Below are positions 24,304 through 34,723 of a DNA stretch of 64,000 nucleotides, one piece after another. The stretch's first letter is position 1. Each line of letters begins with the position of its first letter. The notes beneath the pieces were generated by a model. It was not told the origin of the DNA, made no database searches, and worked only from the letters and a program-made list of their open reading frames with translations. A program made the translations under genes and the position numbers. The stretch is from Corynebacterium urealyticum DSM 7109 (GTDB lineage Bacteria; Actinomycetota; Actinomycetes; Mycobacteriales; Mycobacteriaceae), in NCBI RefSeq assembly GCF_000069945.1, contig NC_010545.1, forward strand, positions 1,922,001 through 1,986,000, in the 5' to 3' direction.

Positions 24304-25695
24304 ATGGCAACAAAGCGGAGCTCGAAAACCAGCTACGAATGCACCGAGTGTGGCTACGTCCTGTCCAAGTGGATGGGGCGCTGCCCGAGCTGTGGTGAGT
24401 GGGGCACGCTCGAGGAACGCCGCCCCGCGGCCGCGAGCGCAGCCGGGTCCCGCTCCGGCGCCCGGCACCTCGCCGGAGCCACCAGCGACGCCCTGCCGGT
24501 GACGGAGATCGACCCGCAGATCGCCAACCACATCCCTACCGGCTCGGCAGAGCTGGATCGGGTGTTGGGTGGCGGCATCGTCCCCGGTTCTGCGGTGCTA
24601 CTCGCGGGCGAACCAGGCGTGGGCAAGTCCACGCTGCTGCTGGAGGTCTCTGCCAACTGGGCCAAGGCCAACCGCTCGGTGCTGATCATCACCGCCGAGG
24701 AGTCCGTCGGCCAGGTACGCCACCGAGCAGAGCGCACCAATGCGCTCTCCGAGAAGCTCTACATCGCCGCCGAGCATGACCTGGAGCAGGCGCTGCATCA
24801 CGTGGATACGGTCAAGCCCGAGCTGATCATCGTGGACTCCCTACAGACCATGAACGCCAGCGGCGTGGAGGGCGTGCCGGGCGGGGTGACCCAAACGCGG
24901 GCTGTGACGTCCACCCTGACCACCCTGGCGAAGCAATCCGGCACCCCGGTGCTGGCGGTGGGGCACGTAACGAAGGACGGTAACGTTGCCGGCCCGCGCA
25001 CCATCGAGCACCTCGTGGACGTCGTCCTGCACTTCGAGGGCGATCAGCACTCCTCCCTGCGTTTCCTGCGCGGCATTAAGAACCGTTTCGGCCCCACCGA
25101 GGAGGTCGGCTGCTTCGAGCAGACCGCAGAGGGGATCAAGGAGGTGACGGACCCTTCGGGGCTGTTCTTGAACCACCGCACCGAGTCCGTGACGGGCACT
25201 GCCGTCACCGTGAAGATGGATGGCCGCCGGGCGCTCGTCGGGGAGATCCAAACGCTCGCGGTGGAGACCGAGCAGGGTAATCCGAAGCGATTCGTCACCG
25301 GCATCGAATCGGGCCGGGTGTCCATGATGCTCGCGGTACTGGCCCAACGCTGCGGGATGCAGCTGGGGCGCCGGGAGGTCTACGCCGCGACTGTGGGCGG
25401 GATGCGGATCAGCGAACCGGCCGCGGATCTCGCGTTGGGTCTGGCGCTCGCCTCCACTGCCCAGGACGAGCCACTCCCCCTCGGCCTGTGTGCGATGGGC
25501 GAAGTAGGCCTGGGCGGCGAGGTGCGGCGCATCCCGGAGATCAACCAGCGACTCTCCGAGGCCGCGCGACTGGGGATGAAGCATGCGATCATCCCGGCGG
25601 GCACCAGGCCGAGCGTGCCGAAGGGTTTGGAGGTGCACCAGGTCAAGAACATCGGCCAGGCGCTCGGCGTGGTGCGGCGGCTGCGTGAGAGCTAG
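24304..25695 (+). CDS. radA: DNA repair protein RadA
   Basis: RadA is a RecA-like ATPase that extends branches during recombination. The 463-residue protein has the N-terminal zinc finger (CTEC ... CPSC), Walker A GEPGVGKST, the RadA-specific KNRFGPTEE motif, and a C-terminal Lon-protease-like domain (CAMGEVGLGGEVRRIPEINQ). I chose ATG at 24304; an in-frame ATG at 24295 is equally possible. In mycobacteria and many corynebacteria disA follows directly. Here the next gene is a convergent membrane-protein gene only 3 bp away. Confidence 0.96.
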   Translation: MATKRSSKTSYECTECGYVLSKWMGRCPSCGEWGTLEERRPAAASAAGSRSGARHLAGATSDALPVTEIDPQIANHIPTGSAELDRVLGGGIVPGSAVLLAGEPGVGKSTLLLEVSANWAKANRSVLIITAEESVGQVRHRAERTNALSEKLYIAAEHDLEQALHHVDTVKPELIIVDSLQTMNASGVEGVPGGVTQTRAVTSTLTTLAKQSGTPVLAVGHVTKDGNVAGPRTIEHLVDVVLHFEGDQHSSLRFLRGIKNRFGPTEEVGCFEQTAEGIKEVTDPSGLFLNHRTESVTGTAVTVKMDGRRALVGEIQTLAVETEQGNPKRFVTGIESGRVSMMLAVLAQRCGMQLGRREVYAATVGGMRISEPAADLALGLALASTAQDEPLPLGLCAMGEVGLGGEVRRIPEINQRLSEAARLGMKHAIIPAGTRPSVPKGLEVHQVKNIGQALGVVRRLRES

Positions 25696-25698
25696 CCG

Positions 25699-26466
25699 CT
25701 AGCTCATGTTGAAGGTCGCTGGCTGGGAGACGTTATCCCCCAGGTGTGCGTAGAGCAGGTAGCTGCCAGGGCCTACAGGCTGGCGATCATCGCACCGATC
25801 CGGTGCGGAGGTGGTCCGGGACCAGGAACCCATCTTGTAGTTCTGGCTCTTACCGGCCTCGATCGTCACTTCCCCGGTGATGGAGGGCTCGTTGCAGTCC
25901 AGGTCGCCCCACACGCGGTGGTAGTCATCCATCGCGAAGACCTCGAAGAGCAGCTTGGCCTCGTCCACGTCGATCACGCAGTCCGCCTTCGTGGGGTTCG
26001 CGATCTTCGCGTAGAAGGTCGGCTCCTCGCCCGGGTCGAAAGTGGACTTACCCGGCACTGCGGTCACGCGCAGGTCCGCGAGCTCACAGTTGGTCTTCTC
26101 CGCGGCCGGATCCTTCGGCTCGGCGTCCTTCTTTTCTTCCTTGCGCTTCTCCGCGCCCTTCTTCTCGGCCTCGGCCTTCTTGTCCTTCGCGTCCGGCTTC
26201 TTTTCTTTTCCGGACGTCGGCGCAGCACTGCTGCTCTGCGCGGTATCCGCCGCGGGCGTGCTGGCGTCCTCCTTGGATCCGCCGAGGGAACTGAGCAGCC
26301 ACCAGAGCAGGAGGATCACTACGACAACCGCGGCGATCGCGGCGATGCGCCTACGACGGTAAACCTCGGGCGGCAGCGGTGGCTGGGCATCACGAGGTGG
26401 GCGCTGGCCCCGTTCGGGGTCGCGGCGCCGGAAGCTGTCTCCTGTGTTCCCTGGTCCTGCGTTCAC
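25699..26466 (-). CDS. Membrane-anchored protein, Rv3587c-like
   Basis: A 255-residue protein with a basic cytoplasmic N-terminus, one transmembrane helix (IAAIAAVVVVILLLWWLLSS) and a long Lys/Glu/Ala-rich linker (GKEKKPDAKDKKAEAEKKG). The extracytoplasmic domain contains CELADLRVTAVPGKSTFDPG, then CVIDVDEAKLLFEVF and GDLDCNEP. The location between radA and the carbonic anhydrase gene matches M. tuberculosis Rv3587c, an uncharacterised membrane protein. Function unknown. Confidence 0.85.
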   Translation of the reverse strand: MNAGPGNTGDSFRRRDPERGQRPPRDAQPPLPPEVYRRRRIAAIAAVVVVILLLWWLLSSLGGSKEDASTPAADTAQSSSAAPTSGKEKKPDAKDKKAEAEKKGAEKRKEEKKDAEPKDPAAEKTNCELADLRVTAVPGKSTFDPGEEPTFYAKIANPTKADCVIDVDEAKLLFEVFAMDDYHRVWGDLDCNEPSITGEVTIEAGKSQNYKMGSWSRTTSAPDRCDDRQPVGPGSYLLYAHLGDNVSQPATFNMS

Positions 26467-26615
26467 AGCACCAGATTTTAGTTGGCTTACCTCGACTAAT
26501 GGCGCTTAGACACACCCCACCCGCCGGGTGGGGTGGCAGCGACGAGAACCGGCCGGAGCGTCGGGCGGCGCAGCAGTCCCGAGCTGCTCCGAGTAGCCGA
26601 GCTGCCCCGAGCAGC

Positions 26616-27326
26616 CTAGAGCTGGTCCTCGTCCAGACCGAAGGAGATCAGCGGCTCGGCCAGTCCGTCCTCCAGGCGGTAGCGCAGACCCACAACCGCG
26701 CAGCGGCCCTGCTCCACCTGCTGCTGAATCTCAGGGGATCGGTCCATGATGTGGCGAGTGATCTCCACGACGTGCTGCTTCTCGAAGTCCTGGGAGCCCT
26801 CCCGGCCCTCGCGGCGGGCGGCCAGCAGGGATGGGGTGACCTTCTCCACCAGCACGCGCTGGAAGCCGTTCGGCAGCTGGCCGGTGTTCAGCGCGGTCTG
26901 CGCCGCGGCCACCGCGCCGCAGGCCTCGTGGCCCAGCACCAGCACCAGCGGCACGCCCAGCCCATCCACGGCGAACTCCAGGGAAGCCAGCACCGAGAGG
27001 TCTGTGATCTCCCCGGCGGTGCGGATCACGAAGACATCCCCCAGGCCCTGGTCGAAGACGATCTCCACCGGCACGCGGGAGTCAGAGCACGCCAGGACCA
27101 CCGCATGCGGGCGCTGCCCTGCGGTGAGGACGTGGCGGCGGTTGACGTCCTGATTCGGGTGGGCAACATCCTCGATCATGAAGCGGCGGTTGCCATCGCG
27201 CATCGCAGCCCAGGCCTGCGCCGGGGTCATGGTTTGCTGCTGTGCGGTGGGCTCCTGCGACTCTGTGTTGGCCTGCTGGCCGGGTACAGTATTCGAAGGG
27301 CTTTCAGGGCTGCGGGAGTCAGTCAT
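26616..27326 (-). CDS. Beta-class carbonic anhydrase
   Basis: A zinc enzyme (236 residues) that interconverts CO2 and bicarbonate, supplying carboxylases. Zinc ligands are in ACSDSRVP (Cys, with the Asp-Arg dyad) and LGHEACGAV (His, Cys). DVFVIRTAGEI lies between them, as in the family. I chose the ATG at 27326 (MTDSRSPESP); the frame is open for another 53 codons upstream but these look non-coding. It is the equivalent of CanB (Rv3588c), lying divergently from mutY. Confidence 0.94.
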   Translation of the reverse strand: MTDSRSPESPSNTVPGQQANTESQEPTAQQQTMTPAQAWAAMRDGNRRFMIEDVAHPNQDVNRRHVLTAGQRPHAVVLACSDSRVPVEIVFDQGLGDVFVIRTAGEITDLSVLASLEFAVDGLGVPLVLVLGHEACGAVAAAQTALNTGQLPNGFQRVLVEKVTPSLLAARREGREGSQDFEKQHVVEITRHIMDRSPEIQQQVEQGRCAVVGLRYRLEDGLAEPLISFGLDEDQL

Positions 27327-27517
27327 GGCTTCAATCTTGCTCTTAAAGCTTTCCCAGGACAATTTTGTAGGACAATCCGGCAGGTGGGGCCCACCCACTG
27401 CCTTCGAACAACCGCTGTAATCCACTCTCCGATGCGCTTTCACCAGGCACCCCGCCCACACCCCGCGGGACACATCGCAGGGCAAGGTTCACCCCGACAC
27501 CCCGGGGAGGTGGCCGC

Positions 27518-28501
27518 ATGACACTCCCAACCGCAGAGGGTCAGCAGGAAACCACCTTCGACCTTGCCCTCATCAGCGCACTGAACCACTGGTTCGCACG
27601 CAACGCGCGCGACCTGCCCTGGCGCCACATCGGCACCAGCCCGTGGGCCATCCTGGTGAGCGAAGTGATGTCGCAGCAGACCCCCGTCACCCGCGTCGCC
27701 CCGCGGTGGCAGGCCTGGCTGCAGCGCTGGCCCACCCCGGCCGCGCTCGCAACCGCTGCCACCGCGGACGTCATCCGCGAATGGGGAAACCTGGGCTATC
27801 CGCGCCGCGCCCTGCGGCTGCAGGAATGCGCCCAGGCCTGCGTGGACCGCTTCGGCGGGGAACTCCCCAGCAGCGTCGCAGAACTGGAGAGCCTGCCCGG
27901 CGTGGGCAGCTACACCGCCCGCGCGGTGGCCGCCTACGCCTTCGAGCAGGCCGTTCCCGTGGTGGACACCAACGTCCGCCGCGTGTGCCACCGGGCAGCC
28001 CACGGCAACTTCCTGCAGGGACCGGCGCGCAGCCGCGACCTGGCGGACGTCGCCGACATGATGCCGTGGGTGGACCACGACCCAGCCCTGGACCGTCGCG
28101 GCTACCGCAACGCGGGCCACGACCGGGACCACCGGGACGCAGCGCTGCTCATGACCGCCTCCCTGATGGAGCTCGGCAGCCTGATCTGCCAGGCCCGCAC
28201 CCCGCAGTGCGAGCTCTGCCCCATCGCCGCGCGCTGCGCGTGGGTGGCGGCAGGCAAGCCCGCGCCGACGGAAGAGGAGAAATCCGCCGCCGCCCGGCGC
28301 GTCCAGAAGTTCGAAGGCACGGACCGCCAGGTTCGCGGCCTGGTCCTCAAAACCCTGAGAGAATCTGCGACCACCCACGTCGCAGTCGATGAAATCGATC
28401 AACTGTGGCCCGATCGGGTTCAGCTTTCGCGAGCGGTGGATTCGCTCGTGGCTGACCGGCTGATCGAGCGCACCCACGCCGGGATTACCCTTCCCGACTA
28501 G
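27518..28501 (+). CDS. mutY: A/G-specific adenine DNA glycosylase MutY
   Basis: MutY removes adenine mispaired with 8-oxoguanine. The 327-residue protein has the catalytic Glu in VSEVMSQQTPV, the helix-hairpin-helix LPGVGSYTARAVAAYAF, the catalytic Asp in VVDTNVRRV, and the 4Fe-4S cluster as C-X6-C-X2-C-X5-C (CQARTPQCELCPIAARC). A short C-terminal winged-helix-like segment replaces the full MutT-like domain. The order carbonic anhydrase / mutY is conserved in the group. Confidence 0.96.
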   Translation: MTLPTAEGQQETTFDLALISALNHWFARNARDLPWRHIGTSPWAILVSEVMSQQTPVTRVAPRWQAWLQRWPTPAALATAATADVIREWGNLGYPRRALRLQECAQACVDRFGGELPSSVAELESLPGVGSYTARAVAAYAFEQAVPVVDTNVRRVCHRAAHGNFLQGPARSRDLADVADMMPWVDHDPALDRRGYRNAGHDRDHRDAALLMTASLMELGSLICQARTPQCELCPIAARCAWVAAGKPAPTEEEKSAAARRVQKFEGTDRQVRGLVLKTLRESATTHVAVDEIDQLWPDRVQLSRAVDSLVADRLIERTHAGITLPD

Positions 28502-28690
28502 TTGATTCTTACTGGGGCACCCTAACCTCTACTTAAATACGTTTATTCTGATCCGCCACTGGTTCAGCCTCGAGCGGCACCACCGCCACAACCGGCCGCG
28601 CTTGCTCACGCCACCCCACCCGGGGGTGTGGTTGAACCTGGTCCTAGGCCGCCACCGCGCGGATCGTCGTTGTAGAAAGGCCCTCATTTC

Positions 28691-30082
28691 ATGAGTTCCG
28701 GAACCTCCACTCAGTCCACGGCTGGCCGTGGCACGGCGAAACCCGCCGCCTCGATTTTCGCCGTCGGGCTGATGCTGTTTTCGATGTTCTTCGGCGCCGG
28801 CAACCTGATCTTCCCGCCCATGCTGGGGATCGAGTCCGGCGAGAACTTCACCCCCGCCATCATCGGCTTCATCCTGACCGGCGTGCTGCTGCCGACAATC
28901 ACGATCATCGCGGTGGCCATCTCTGGCGCCGGCGTGCGCCAGCTGGCGTCGCGCGCGGGCGCGGTGTTCGGGCTGGTGTTCTCCATCGCCGCCTACCTGT
29001 CCATCGGCTCCTTCTACGCCATGCCGCGTGCCGCTGCGATCGGCTACGAGCTGGGCCTCGAGTCCACCTTCGGGCTCTCGGGCCAGATGTGGCGCCTGGT
29101 GACCACCGCGGTCTTCTTCGCGGTCGCTTTCGCGATCGTCCTGTTCCCCGGCAAGGTCGCCGACACCCTGGGCAAGTACCTGACGCCGCTGCTGCTGGCA
29201 CTCATCGCCATCCTCGCGGTGCTGGGCTTCATGAAGCTCAATGGCGAACCGGCCGCCGCAACCGGCGAGTACGCCAGCAGCCCGCTGACCGCGGGCATCC
29301 TGGAGGGCTACTTCACGATGGACTCCATCGCAGCGATGGCCTTCGCGATCATCGTGGTGAGCTCCTTCAACGCCCACGGCGTCAAGGAGCGCAAGACGGT
29401 CGTCAAGTACTCCTCGATCTCCGCGGTGCTGGCTGGTTTCTTCCTGCTGATCGTGTACCTCGCCCTGGGCGTGATGGGCACGAAGATGCCGGATAAGGGG
29501 CAGTACTCGGACGGCGCGGCGGTGCTCTCGCAGGCGTCGAAGCTCTCCCTGGGAACGGCCGGTGACATGGTCTTCTCCGGCGTGGTGCTGCTCGCCTGCT
29601 TGACGACGGCGGTCGGCCTGATCGCGGCGTCGGCGTCCTTCTTCCACGAGCTGGTTCCTGCGATCAGCTACCGCTGGTGGTCCGTGGTCTTCACCCTGAT
29701 CGGTTTCACGGTGGCCAACCTCGGCCTGGAGAAGATCCTGAGCTTCTCCGGCCCGATCATCGGCCTGATCTACCCGCCGGCGATCGCGCTGATCGCGGTG
29801 ACCTTCACGCAGCTGGCGGTGCGTGGCCGCCCGATTCCGCTGACCTACCGCGCTGCCGTGGCGGTCGCCCTGGTGTTCTCCATCATCGACCTGCTGAGCG
29901 ATCTGCTGGGCGAGACGATGGACGGCATCACCGATGCCCTGAGCGTGATCCCGCTGTACCCGGAGGGACTGGGCTGGGTGCTGCCCACCATCATCGTCGG
30001 CGCCATTGCGCTGGTGGTGGACCTGAGCCGGAAGGATTCGGGCCACGAGGCCGACGCGCTGGCTGTCGTCGAACCGGAATAG
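28691..30082 (+). CDS. brnQ: Branched-chain amino acid carrier BrnQ (LIVCS family)
   Basis: A twelve-helix membrane symporter for isoleucine, leucine and valine (463 residues). The N-terminal signature SMFFGAGNLIFPPMLGIESG is diagnostic. Further family features are SFYAMPRAAAIGYELGL and SSFNAHGVKERK. The short C-terminus is acidic. The 189-bp leader (28502-28690) contains a GC-rich hairpin around CCACCCGGGGGTG and the ribosome site GAAAGG; I saw no recognised riboswitch. The gene appears to be monocistronic. Confidence 0.94.
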   Translation: MSSGTSTQSTAGRGTAKPAASIFAVGLMLFSMFFGAGNLIFPPMLGIESGENFTPAIIGFILTGVLLPTITIIAVAISGAGVRQLASRAGAVFGLVFSIAAYLSIGSFYAMPRAAAIGYELGLESTFGLSGQMWRLVTTAVFFAVAFAIVLFPGKVADTLGKYLTPLLLALIAILAVLGFMKLNGEPAAATGEYASSPLTAGILEGYFTMDSIAAMAFAIIVVSSFNAHGVKERKTVVKYSSISAVLAGFFLLIVYLALGVMGTKMPDKGQYSDGAAVLSQASKLSLGTAGDMVFSGVVLLACLTTAVGLIAASASFFHELVPAISYRWWSVVFTLIGFTVANLGLEKILSFSGPIIGLIYPPAIALIAVTFTQLAVRGRPIPLTYRAAVAVALVFSIIDLLSDLLGETMDGITDALSVIPLYPEGLGWVLPTIIVGAIALVVDLSRKDSGHEADALAVVEPE

Positions 30083-30166
30083 TAATTTCCCCGGCACAAT
30101 AGTGTTCCCGCCGATAGGATCTAGCTGTTAACTGCCTGCCAGCCACGATCCTTCCAAGGAGCACGC

Positions 30167-31540
30167 ATGTTCAGCCTTCGATCCTGCAATTCCCGACGCA
30201 CCAGCCGCGCGGCGAGCCTCGCCGCCGCCACTGCCATCACCGCCGTCGCGCTGCCACTGTCTGTGTCCGGCGCGGCGGCGTCTCCGCTTTATGGCTCCGT
30301 CGAAGGCGCGTGGCGGGGCTCGTCGGAGATGGGCTCCGGGGCTGCGCTCGGCAGCTCCATGCCGAACTACGATCCGGATAACTTCTACAGCTCCCTCCCG
30401 GAGTACGTGGAGGGCAAGCCCGGCCAGGTGCTGAAGACCGGCCCAAGCACGCTCGCGCTGGGGCTGCCATTCGTGGACCTGACGAACAGCAAAGCCACCC
30501 GGGTGGCCTACGTGTCCACCGACTCGAATGGCAAGACTATCCCGGTCACCGGCACCATCTACGAGTCCTCAAAGCCGTGGCGGGGCAAGGGGCCGCGCCC
30601 GCTGATGCTGATTGCCCCGGGCACCCAGGGCTCCTCCAACGCGTGTGCGCCGGGCAAGCTCGCGCCGTGGGGGCTGGAGTACGAGGCGCTGCCCGCCCTG
30701 CAGGCACTGATGCGCGGCTGGGATGTCGCGCTGACCGACCTGCCGGGCCTGGGGACCCGCGCGCAGCACACGTACATGAACCGCGTGGCCCAGGGGAACG
30801 CGACGCTGGATATCGGCCGCGCCGCGAAAAACATGGGCATCCGTGGGGTCAGCGACAAGACCCCGGTGGCGACCTGGGGCTACTCCCAGGGCGGTGGGGC
30901 AAGTGCTTCTGCCCTGGAGCTGGCGGATTCCTACGCCCCGGAGCTGAACCTCGTCGCAGGCTACGCGGGCGGCATCCCGGCGAACCTGGGCGTGGTGGCT
31001 GGTGCCATCGATAATGGCGCGCTGGCCGCGGCCCTCGGCTACGCTATCAATGGCCTGCTGTACTCCGATCCGGAGCTGCGCGAGCCGATCTACTCGAAGC
31101 TCAACGACAAGGGCCGGAAGCTGCTGGAGCAGACGAAGGATGAGTGCGTGCCGGAGTCGCTGATCCGCCATGCTTATAAGGACACCCGCACGCTCACGAA
31201 GGATGGCTCCTCCCTGACGGAGCTGATGCAGGAGGAGCCGATCGCCAGCGCGGTGCAGAAGCAGCTGATCGGCACGCTCTCCCCGTCCGTCCCGGTGTAC
31301 ATCGGGCAGGGCAAGAACGACGACACGATCCCGGCCTCCCAGGCCCGCGACCTGGCCCGCAGCTGGCTGGGCAAGGGTGCGAAGGTGTACTACCGGGAGC
31401 AGAACGTGCCGAGCGTAGCCCCGCTGGTGGATCACGTGATCCCGATGTTGGCGAACCTCTCCCCCGCTGTGCTGTGGCTGGAGAAGGTCATCAATGGCCA
31501 GCCTTATGAGCTGTCCACCGCAGATCAGATCCCGCGCTAG
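30167..31540 (+). CDS. Secreted lipase (LIP family)
   Basis: A 457-residue exported hydrolase with a Sec signal peptide (arginine-rich start, AAATAITAVALPLSV, cleavage near AAASP). The alpha/beta-hydrolase core has the nucleophile elbow GYSQGGGAS, the oxyanion region LMLIAPGTQGSSNAC, and a likely Asp in IGQGKNDDTIP and His in VDHVIPM. This fits the secretory lipase family (PF03583) that is common in lipid-dependent corynebacteria. It probably releases fatty acids from host lipids, feeding the acyl-CoA synthetase and dehydrogenases nearby. Confidence 0.9.
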   Translation: MFSLRSCNSRRTSRAASLAAATAITAVALPLSVSGAAASPLYGSVEGAWRGSSEMGSGAALGSSMPNYDPDNFYSSLPEYVEGKPGQVLKTGPSTLALGLPFVDLTNSKATRVAYVSTDSNGKTIPVTGTIYESSKPWRGKGPRPLMLIAPGTQGSSNACAPGKLAPWGLEYEALPALQALMRGWDVALTDLPGLGTRAQHTYMNRVAQGNATLDIGRAAKNMGIRGVSDKTPVATWGYSQGGGASASALELADSYAPELNLVAGYAGGIPANLGVVAGAIDNGALAAALGYAINGLLYSDPELREPIYSKLNDKGRKLLEQTKDECVPESLIRHAYKDTRTLTKDGSSLTELMQEEPIASAVQKQLIGTLSPSVPVYIGQGKNDDTIPASQARDLARSWLGKGAKVYYREQNVPSVAPLVDHVIPMLANLSPAVLWLEKVINGQPYELSTADQIPR

Positions 31541-31685
31541 GCCGAGCTCGCGGGGTCGCTAACCTCGGCCCCGCGCTGCCCGACCCGGCGCTGCACCCGC
31601 GCTGCACCGGCGCACTGCCCCCTCCCCGGCACCGCGTCGGCGCTGCAGCGAGGTGTAGCGCGACGTATAGCACCCCAGGCATAGC

Positions 31686-31727
31686 AAGAGCCGCGGCCAC
31701 CCGTTACTGGGTGTGCCGCGGCTCTTT
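31686..31727. terminator. Hairpin between lipase gene and clpC
   Basis: A long stem, AAGAGCCGCGGC / GCCGCGGCTCTT, with an extra inner ACCC/GGGT pairing lies between convergent genes and probably serves both. The 31541-31680 stretch before it has short GCGCTGCAC-type direct repeats and no gene. Confidence 0.85.
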
Positions 31728-31768
31728 AGCTGTGGCCGGTCTCCGCTTATACCGGCCCAGGGAGGGGG

Positions 31769-34453
31769 TTAGTCCTCGGACTTGCCCTCGGAGCCGGCGC
31801 TCTCGCCGGCAGCGTCCTCCTCAGGCACGTCCCCGGCTGCCGCGGAGGCGACAGAGGCCTTGGCCTCCTCGGCCGGGCTGTGGTGCTCCTCGCCGCGCTC
31901 GACCTCGAAGTCAGCGGCGTCGAACTCCGGCAGCGGCTTCGGCTTGGAGCCGAAGACGAACTTCGCATCCTTGCCGGCGGACTCGCCGTCCCAGTTCTCC
32001 ACGTCCACGGTGACGATTTCGCCGGCACCGAACTCGCCGAAGAGGATCTTCTCGGAGAGCTCGTCCTCGATCTCGCGCTGGATCGTGCGACGCAGCGGGC
32101 GGGCACCCAGAACCGGGTCGAAGCCACGCTTGGCGAGTAGGTTCTTGGCCTTCTCGGTGACCTCGATGCCCATGTCCTTGTCCTCCAGGGCGCGGCGGAC
32201 GCGGCCCATGAGCAGGTCCACCATCTGGACGATCTGCTCGCGGGTGAGCTGGTGGAAGACCACGATGTCGTCGATACGGTTCAGGAACTCCGGGCGGAAG
32301 TGCTTCTTCAGCTCGTCATCCACCTTGGACTTCATCCGCTCGTACTGCGCGGCCTCATCCTGCTCGCCGGCGTTGGAGAAGCCCATGCCCACGGCCTTGG
32401 AGATATCCCTGGTACCCAGGTTCGAGGTGAAGATCAGCACCGTGTTCTTGAAGTCCACGATGCGGCCCTGGCCATCGGTCAGACGACCTTCCTCCAGCAC
32501 CTGCAGCAGGGTGTTGTAGATGTCCTTATCGGCCTTCTCGATCTCATCGAAGAGAACGACGGAGAACGGCTTGCGGCGGACCTTCTCGGTCAGCTGGCCG
32601 CCCTCGTCGTAACCGACGTATCCCGGAGGGGCACCGAACAGGCGGGAGGCGGTGAACTTGTCGTGGAACTCACCCATGTCCACCTGGATCAGGGCGTCGT
32701 CGTCACCGAAGAGGAACTCGGCGAGCGCCTTGGACAGCTCCGTCTTACCCACACCGGACGGACCAGCGAAGATGAAGGAGCCGGACGGGCGGTTCGGGTC
32801 CTTCAGGCCGGCACGGGTGCGGCGGATCGCGCGGGAGACGGCCTTGACGGCATCGTCCTGGCCAATGATGCGCTTGTGCAGCTCGCCCTCCATGTCCAGC
32901 AGGCGGGAGGACTCCTCCTCCGTCAGCTTGAACACTGGGATGCCGGTCCAGTTGGCCAGCACCTCTGCGATCTGCTCCTCGTCGACCTCGGCGACCTCAT
33001 CGAGCTCGCCGGCGCGCCAAGCCTTCTCCTTCTCGGCGCGCTCCTCGGTCAGGGTGCGCTCGTCGTCGCGCAGTGCTGCTGCCTTTTCGAAGTCCTGCTC
33101 ATCGATCGCGGCCTCCTTCTTGCGGCGGACCTCGGCGATCTTATCGTCAACTTCCTGGACGGACTTCGGCGCGGTGAGACGCTTGATACGCATGCGCGCG
33201 CCCGCCTCGTCGAGCAGGTCGACGGCCTTATCCGGCAGGAAGCGGTCGTTGATGTAGCGGTCGGCGAGAGTGGCTGCGGAACGCAGGGCACCATCGGTGA
33301 TGGACACGCGGTGGTGGGCTTCGTAGCGGTCGCGCAGACCCTTCAGGATCTCGATGGTGTCCGCGACGGACGGCTCCGGCACCTGCACCGGCTGGAAGCG
33401 GCGCTCCAGGGCGGCGTCCTTCTCGATGTGCTTGCGGTACTCCTCCAGCGTGGTGGCACCGATGGTCTGCAGCTCGCCGCGGGCCAGCTTCGGCTTCAGG
33501 ATGGAGGCGGCGTCGATCGCGCCCTCCGCGGCACCGGCACCGACGAGGGTGTGGATCTCGTCGATAAACAGGATGATGTCGCCACGCTGGTTGATCTCCT
33601 TGAGCACCTTCTTCAGGCGCTCCTCGAAGTCACCACGGTAGCGGGAGCCAGCAACCAGGGAACCCAGATCCAGGGAGTAAACCTGCTTATCGCGCAGGGT
33701 CTCCGGGACCTTGCCGTTGACGATATCCAGGGCCAGGCCCTCGACGACGGCAGTCTTACCCACACCCGGCTCACCGATGAGCACCGGGTTGTTCTTGGTG
33801 CGGCGGGAGAGCACCTGCATGATGCGCTCGATCTCGCCGGCGCGGCCGACGACGGGGTCCAGCTTGCCGTCCTTGGCAGCCTGCGTGAGGTTGCGACCGA
33901 ACTGGTCCAGGACCAGGGAGTTGGACTTCTGGCCTGCCTTGGCTCCGCCCTGGCCGGACGGGGCGACACCGGCCACGGCCGGCTGGTCCGGGGCCTCCTC
34001 GTGCTCGCCGCCACCCTCGTAGCCGGAAAGCAGCTGGATAACCTGCTGGCGAACGCGGGACAGATCGGCGCCCAGCTTCACCAGCACCTGGGCAGCGACG
34101 CCCTCGCCCTCGCGGATGAGGCCGAGCAGGATGTGCTCAGTGCCGATGTACTTGTGGCCAAGCTGCAGCGCCTCGCGCAGAGCCAGCTCCAGCACCTTCT
34201 TGGCGCGCGGGGTAAACGGGATATAACCGCTCGGCGGGTTGCCACCGGAACCGATGATCTCCTTCACCTCGGTGCGCACCGCGTCGAGGGAAATTCCCAT
34301 GGACTCGAGCGCCTTGGCAGCTACGCCCTCACCCTCTTGGATCAACCCCAGGAGGATGTGCTCGGTACCGATGTAATTGTGATTCAGCGCTCGCGCTTCC
34401 TCTTGTGCCAAGACGACAACGCGTCGTGCCCGGTCGGTAAACCTTTCGAACAT
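31769..34453 (-). CDS. clpC: ATP-dependent Clp protease ATPase subunit ClpC
   Basis: ClpC is the Hsp100 unfoldase that feeds ClpP1P2 (894 residues). It has two N-terminal Clp_N repeats (from [20 protein letters not shown]), AAA+ domain 1 with GEPGVGKTA and VGAGAAEGA, a UVR middle domain ([15 protein letters not shown]), AAA+ domain 2 with GPSGVGKTE, and the ClpC-type tail followed by an acidic Ser/Ala/Glu-rich C-terminus. In mycobacteria lsr2 and lysS lie next to it. Here a fatty-acid and phosphate-transport block separates clpC from lysS. Confidence 0.97.
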   Translation of the reverse strand: MFERFTDRARRVVVLAQEEARALNHNYIGTEHILLGLIQEGEGVAAKALESMGISLDAVRTEVKEIIGSGGNPPSGYIPFTPRAKKVLELALREALQLGHKYIGTEHILLGLIREGEGVAAQVLVKLGADLSRVRQQVIQLLSGYEGGGEHEEAPDQPAVAGVAPSGQGGAKAGQKSNSLVLDQFGRNLTQAAKDGKLDPVVGRAGEIERIMQVLSRRTKNNPVLIGEPGVGKTAVVEGLALDIVNGKVPETLRDKQVYSLDLGSLVAGSRYRGDFEERLKKVLKEINQRGDIILFIDEIHTLVGAGAAEGAIDAASILKPKLARGELQTIGATTLEEYRKHIEKDAALERRFQPVQVPEPSVADTIEILKGLRDRYEAHHRVSITDGALRSAATLADRYINDRFLPDKAVDLLDEAGARMRIKRLTAPKSVQEVDDKIAEVRRKKEAAIDEQDFEKAAALRDDERTLTEERAEKEKAWRAGELDEVAEVDEEQIAEVLANWTGIPVFKLTEEESSRLLDMEGELHKRIIGQDDAVKAVSRAIRRTRAGLKDPNRPSGSFIFAGPSGVGKTELSKALAEFLFGDDDALIQVDMGEFHDKFTASRLFGAPPGYVGYDEGGQLTEKVRRKPFSVVLFDEIEKADKDIYNTLLQVLEEGRLTDGQGRIVDFKNTVLIFTSNLGTRDISKAVGMGFSNAGEQDEAAQYERMKSKVDDELKKHFRPEFLNRIDDIVVFHQLTREQIVQMVDLLMGRVRRALEDKDMGIEVTEKAKNLLAKRGFDPVLGARPLRRTIQREIEDELSEKILFGEFGAGEIVTVDVENWDGESAGKDAKFVFGSKPKPLPEFDAADFEVERGEEHHSPAEEAKASVASAAAGDVPEEDAAGESAGSEGKSED

Positions 34454-34723
34454 TTATCTTCCTTTTCGCTCGTGCGCTTTGATGCCCCACCATAACTGGG
34501 CAAGCGCCTTCCTTGAATCGCATTCCATGCAACGCCGGACCCCACGCGGAGTATTCCGACGCACTCTACCGCCCGTGCCATATGAAAAGGCCAGCTCAGA
34601 AGTGTTTTTTATGGGCTGAAATCACGAGTTTTCAGCCTGTACGCCCCTAGCGAACACCCGCCAAAACCCGCCATTTTTTATCGCCTAGCGCGCCCCCTCC
34701 GCACCGATATCACTAAATCGAAA

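Noticed and set aside
26467-26615. Short repeated GAGCTGC words after the carbonic anhydrase gene
   Set aside because: The words are short, irregular and GC-driven; no period or hairpin with a T run could be defined.
28502-28690. Attenuator or leader peptide ahead of brnQ
   Set aside because: A tiny frame with a few Ile/Leu codons and a GC-rich hairpin can be found, but no alternative hairpin pair or run of regulatory codons is clear.
28529-30097. 522-residue open frame on the minus strand
   Set aside because: It is the antisense of brnQ, with an Arg/Gln/His/Glu-rich composition expected from the reverse of membrane-protein codons.
34450-34490. ClgR-type site upstream of clpC (CGC-TCGT-GCG)
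   Set aside because: The spacer is four bases, whereas the corynebacterial ClgR motif needs five with further flanking bases; not convincing.
32252-34495. 747-residue open frame on the plus strand
   Set aside because: It is the antisense of clpC. High GC keeps the opposite frame open; there are no protein motifs, and clpC explains the region.
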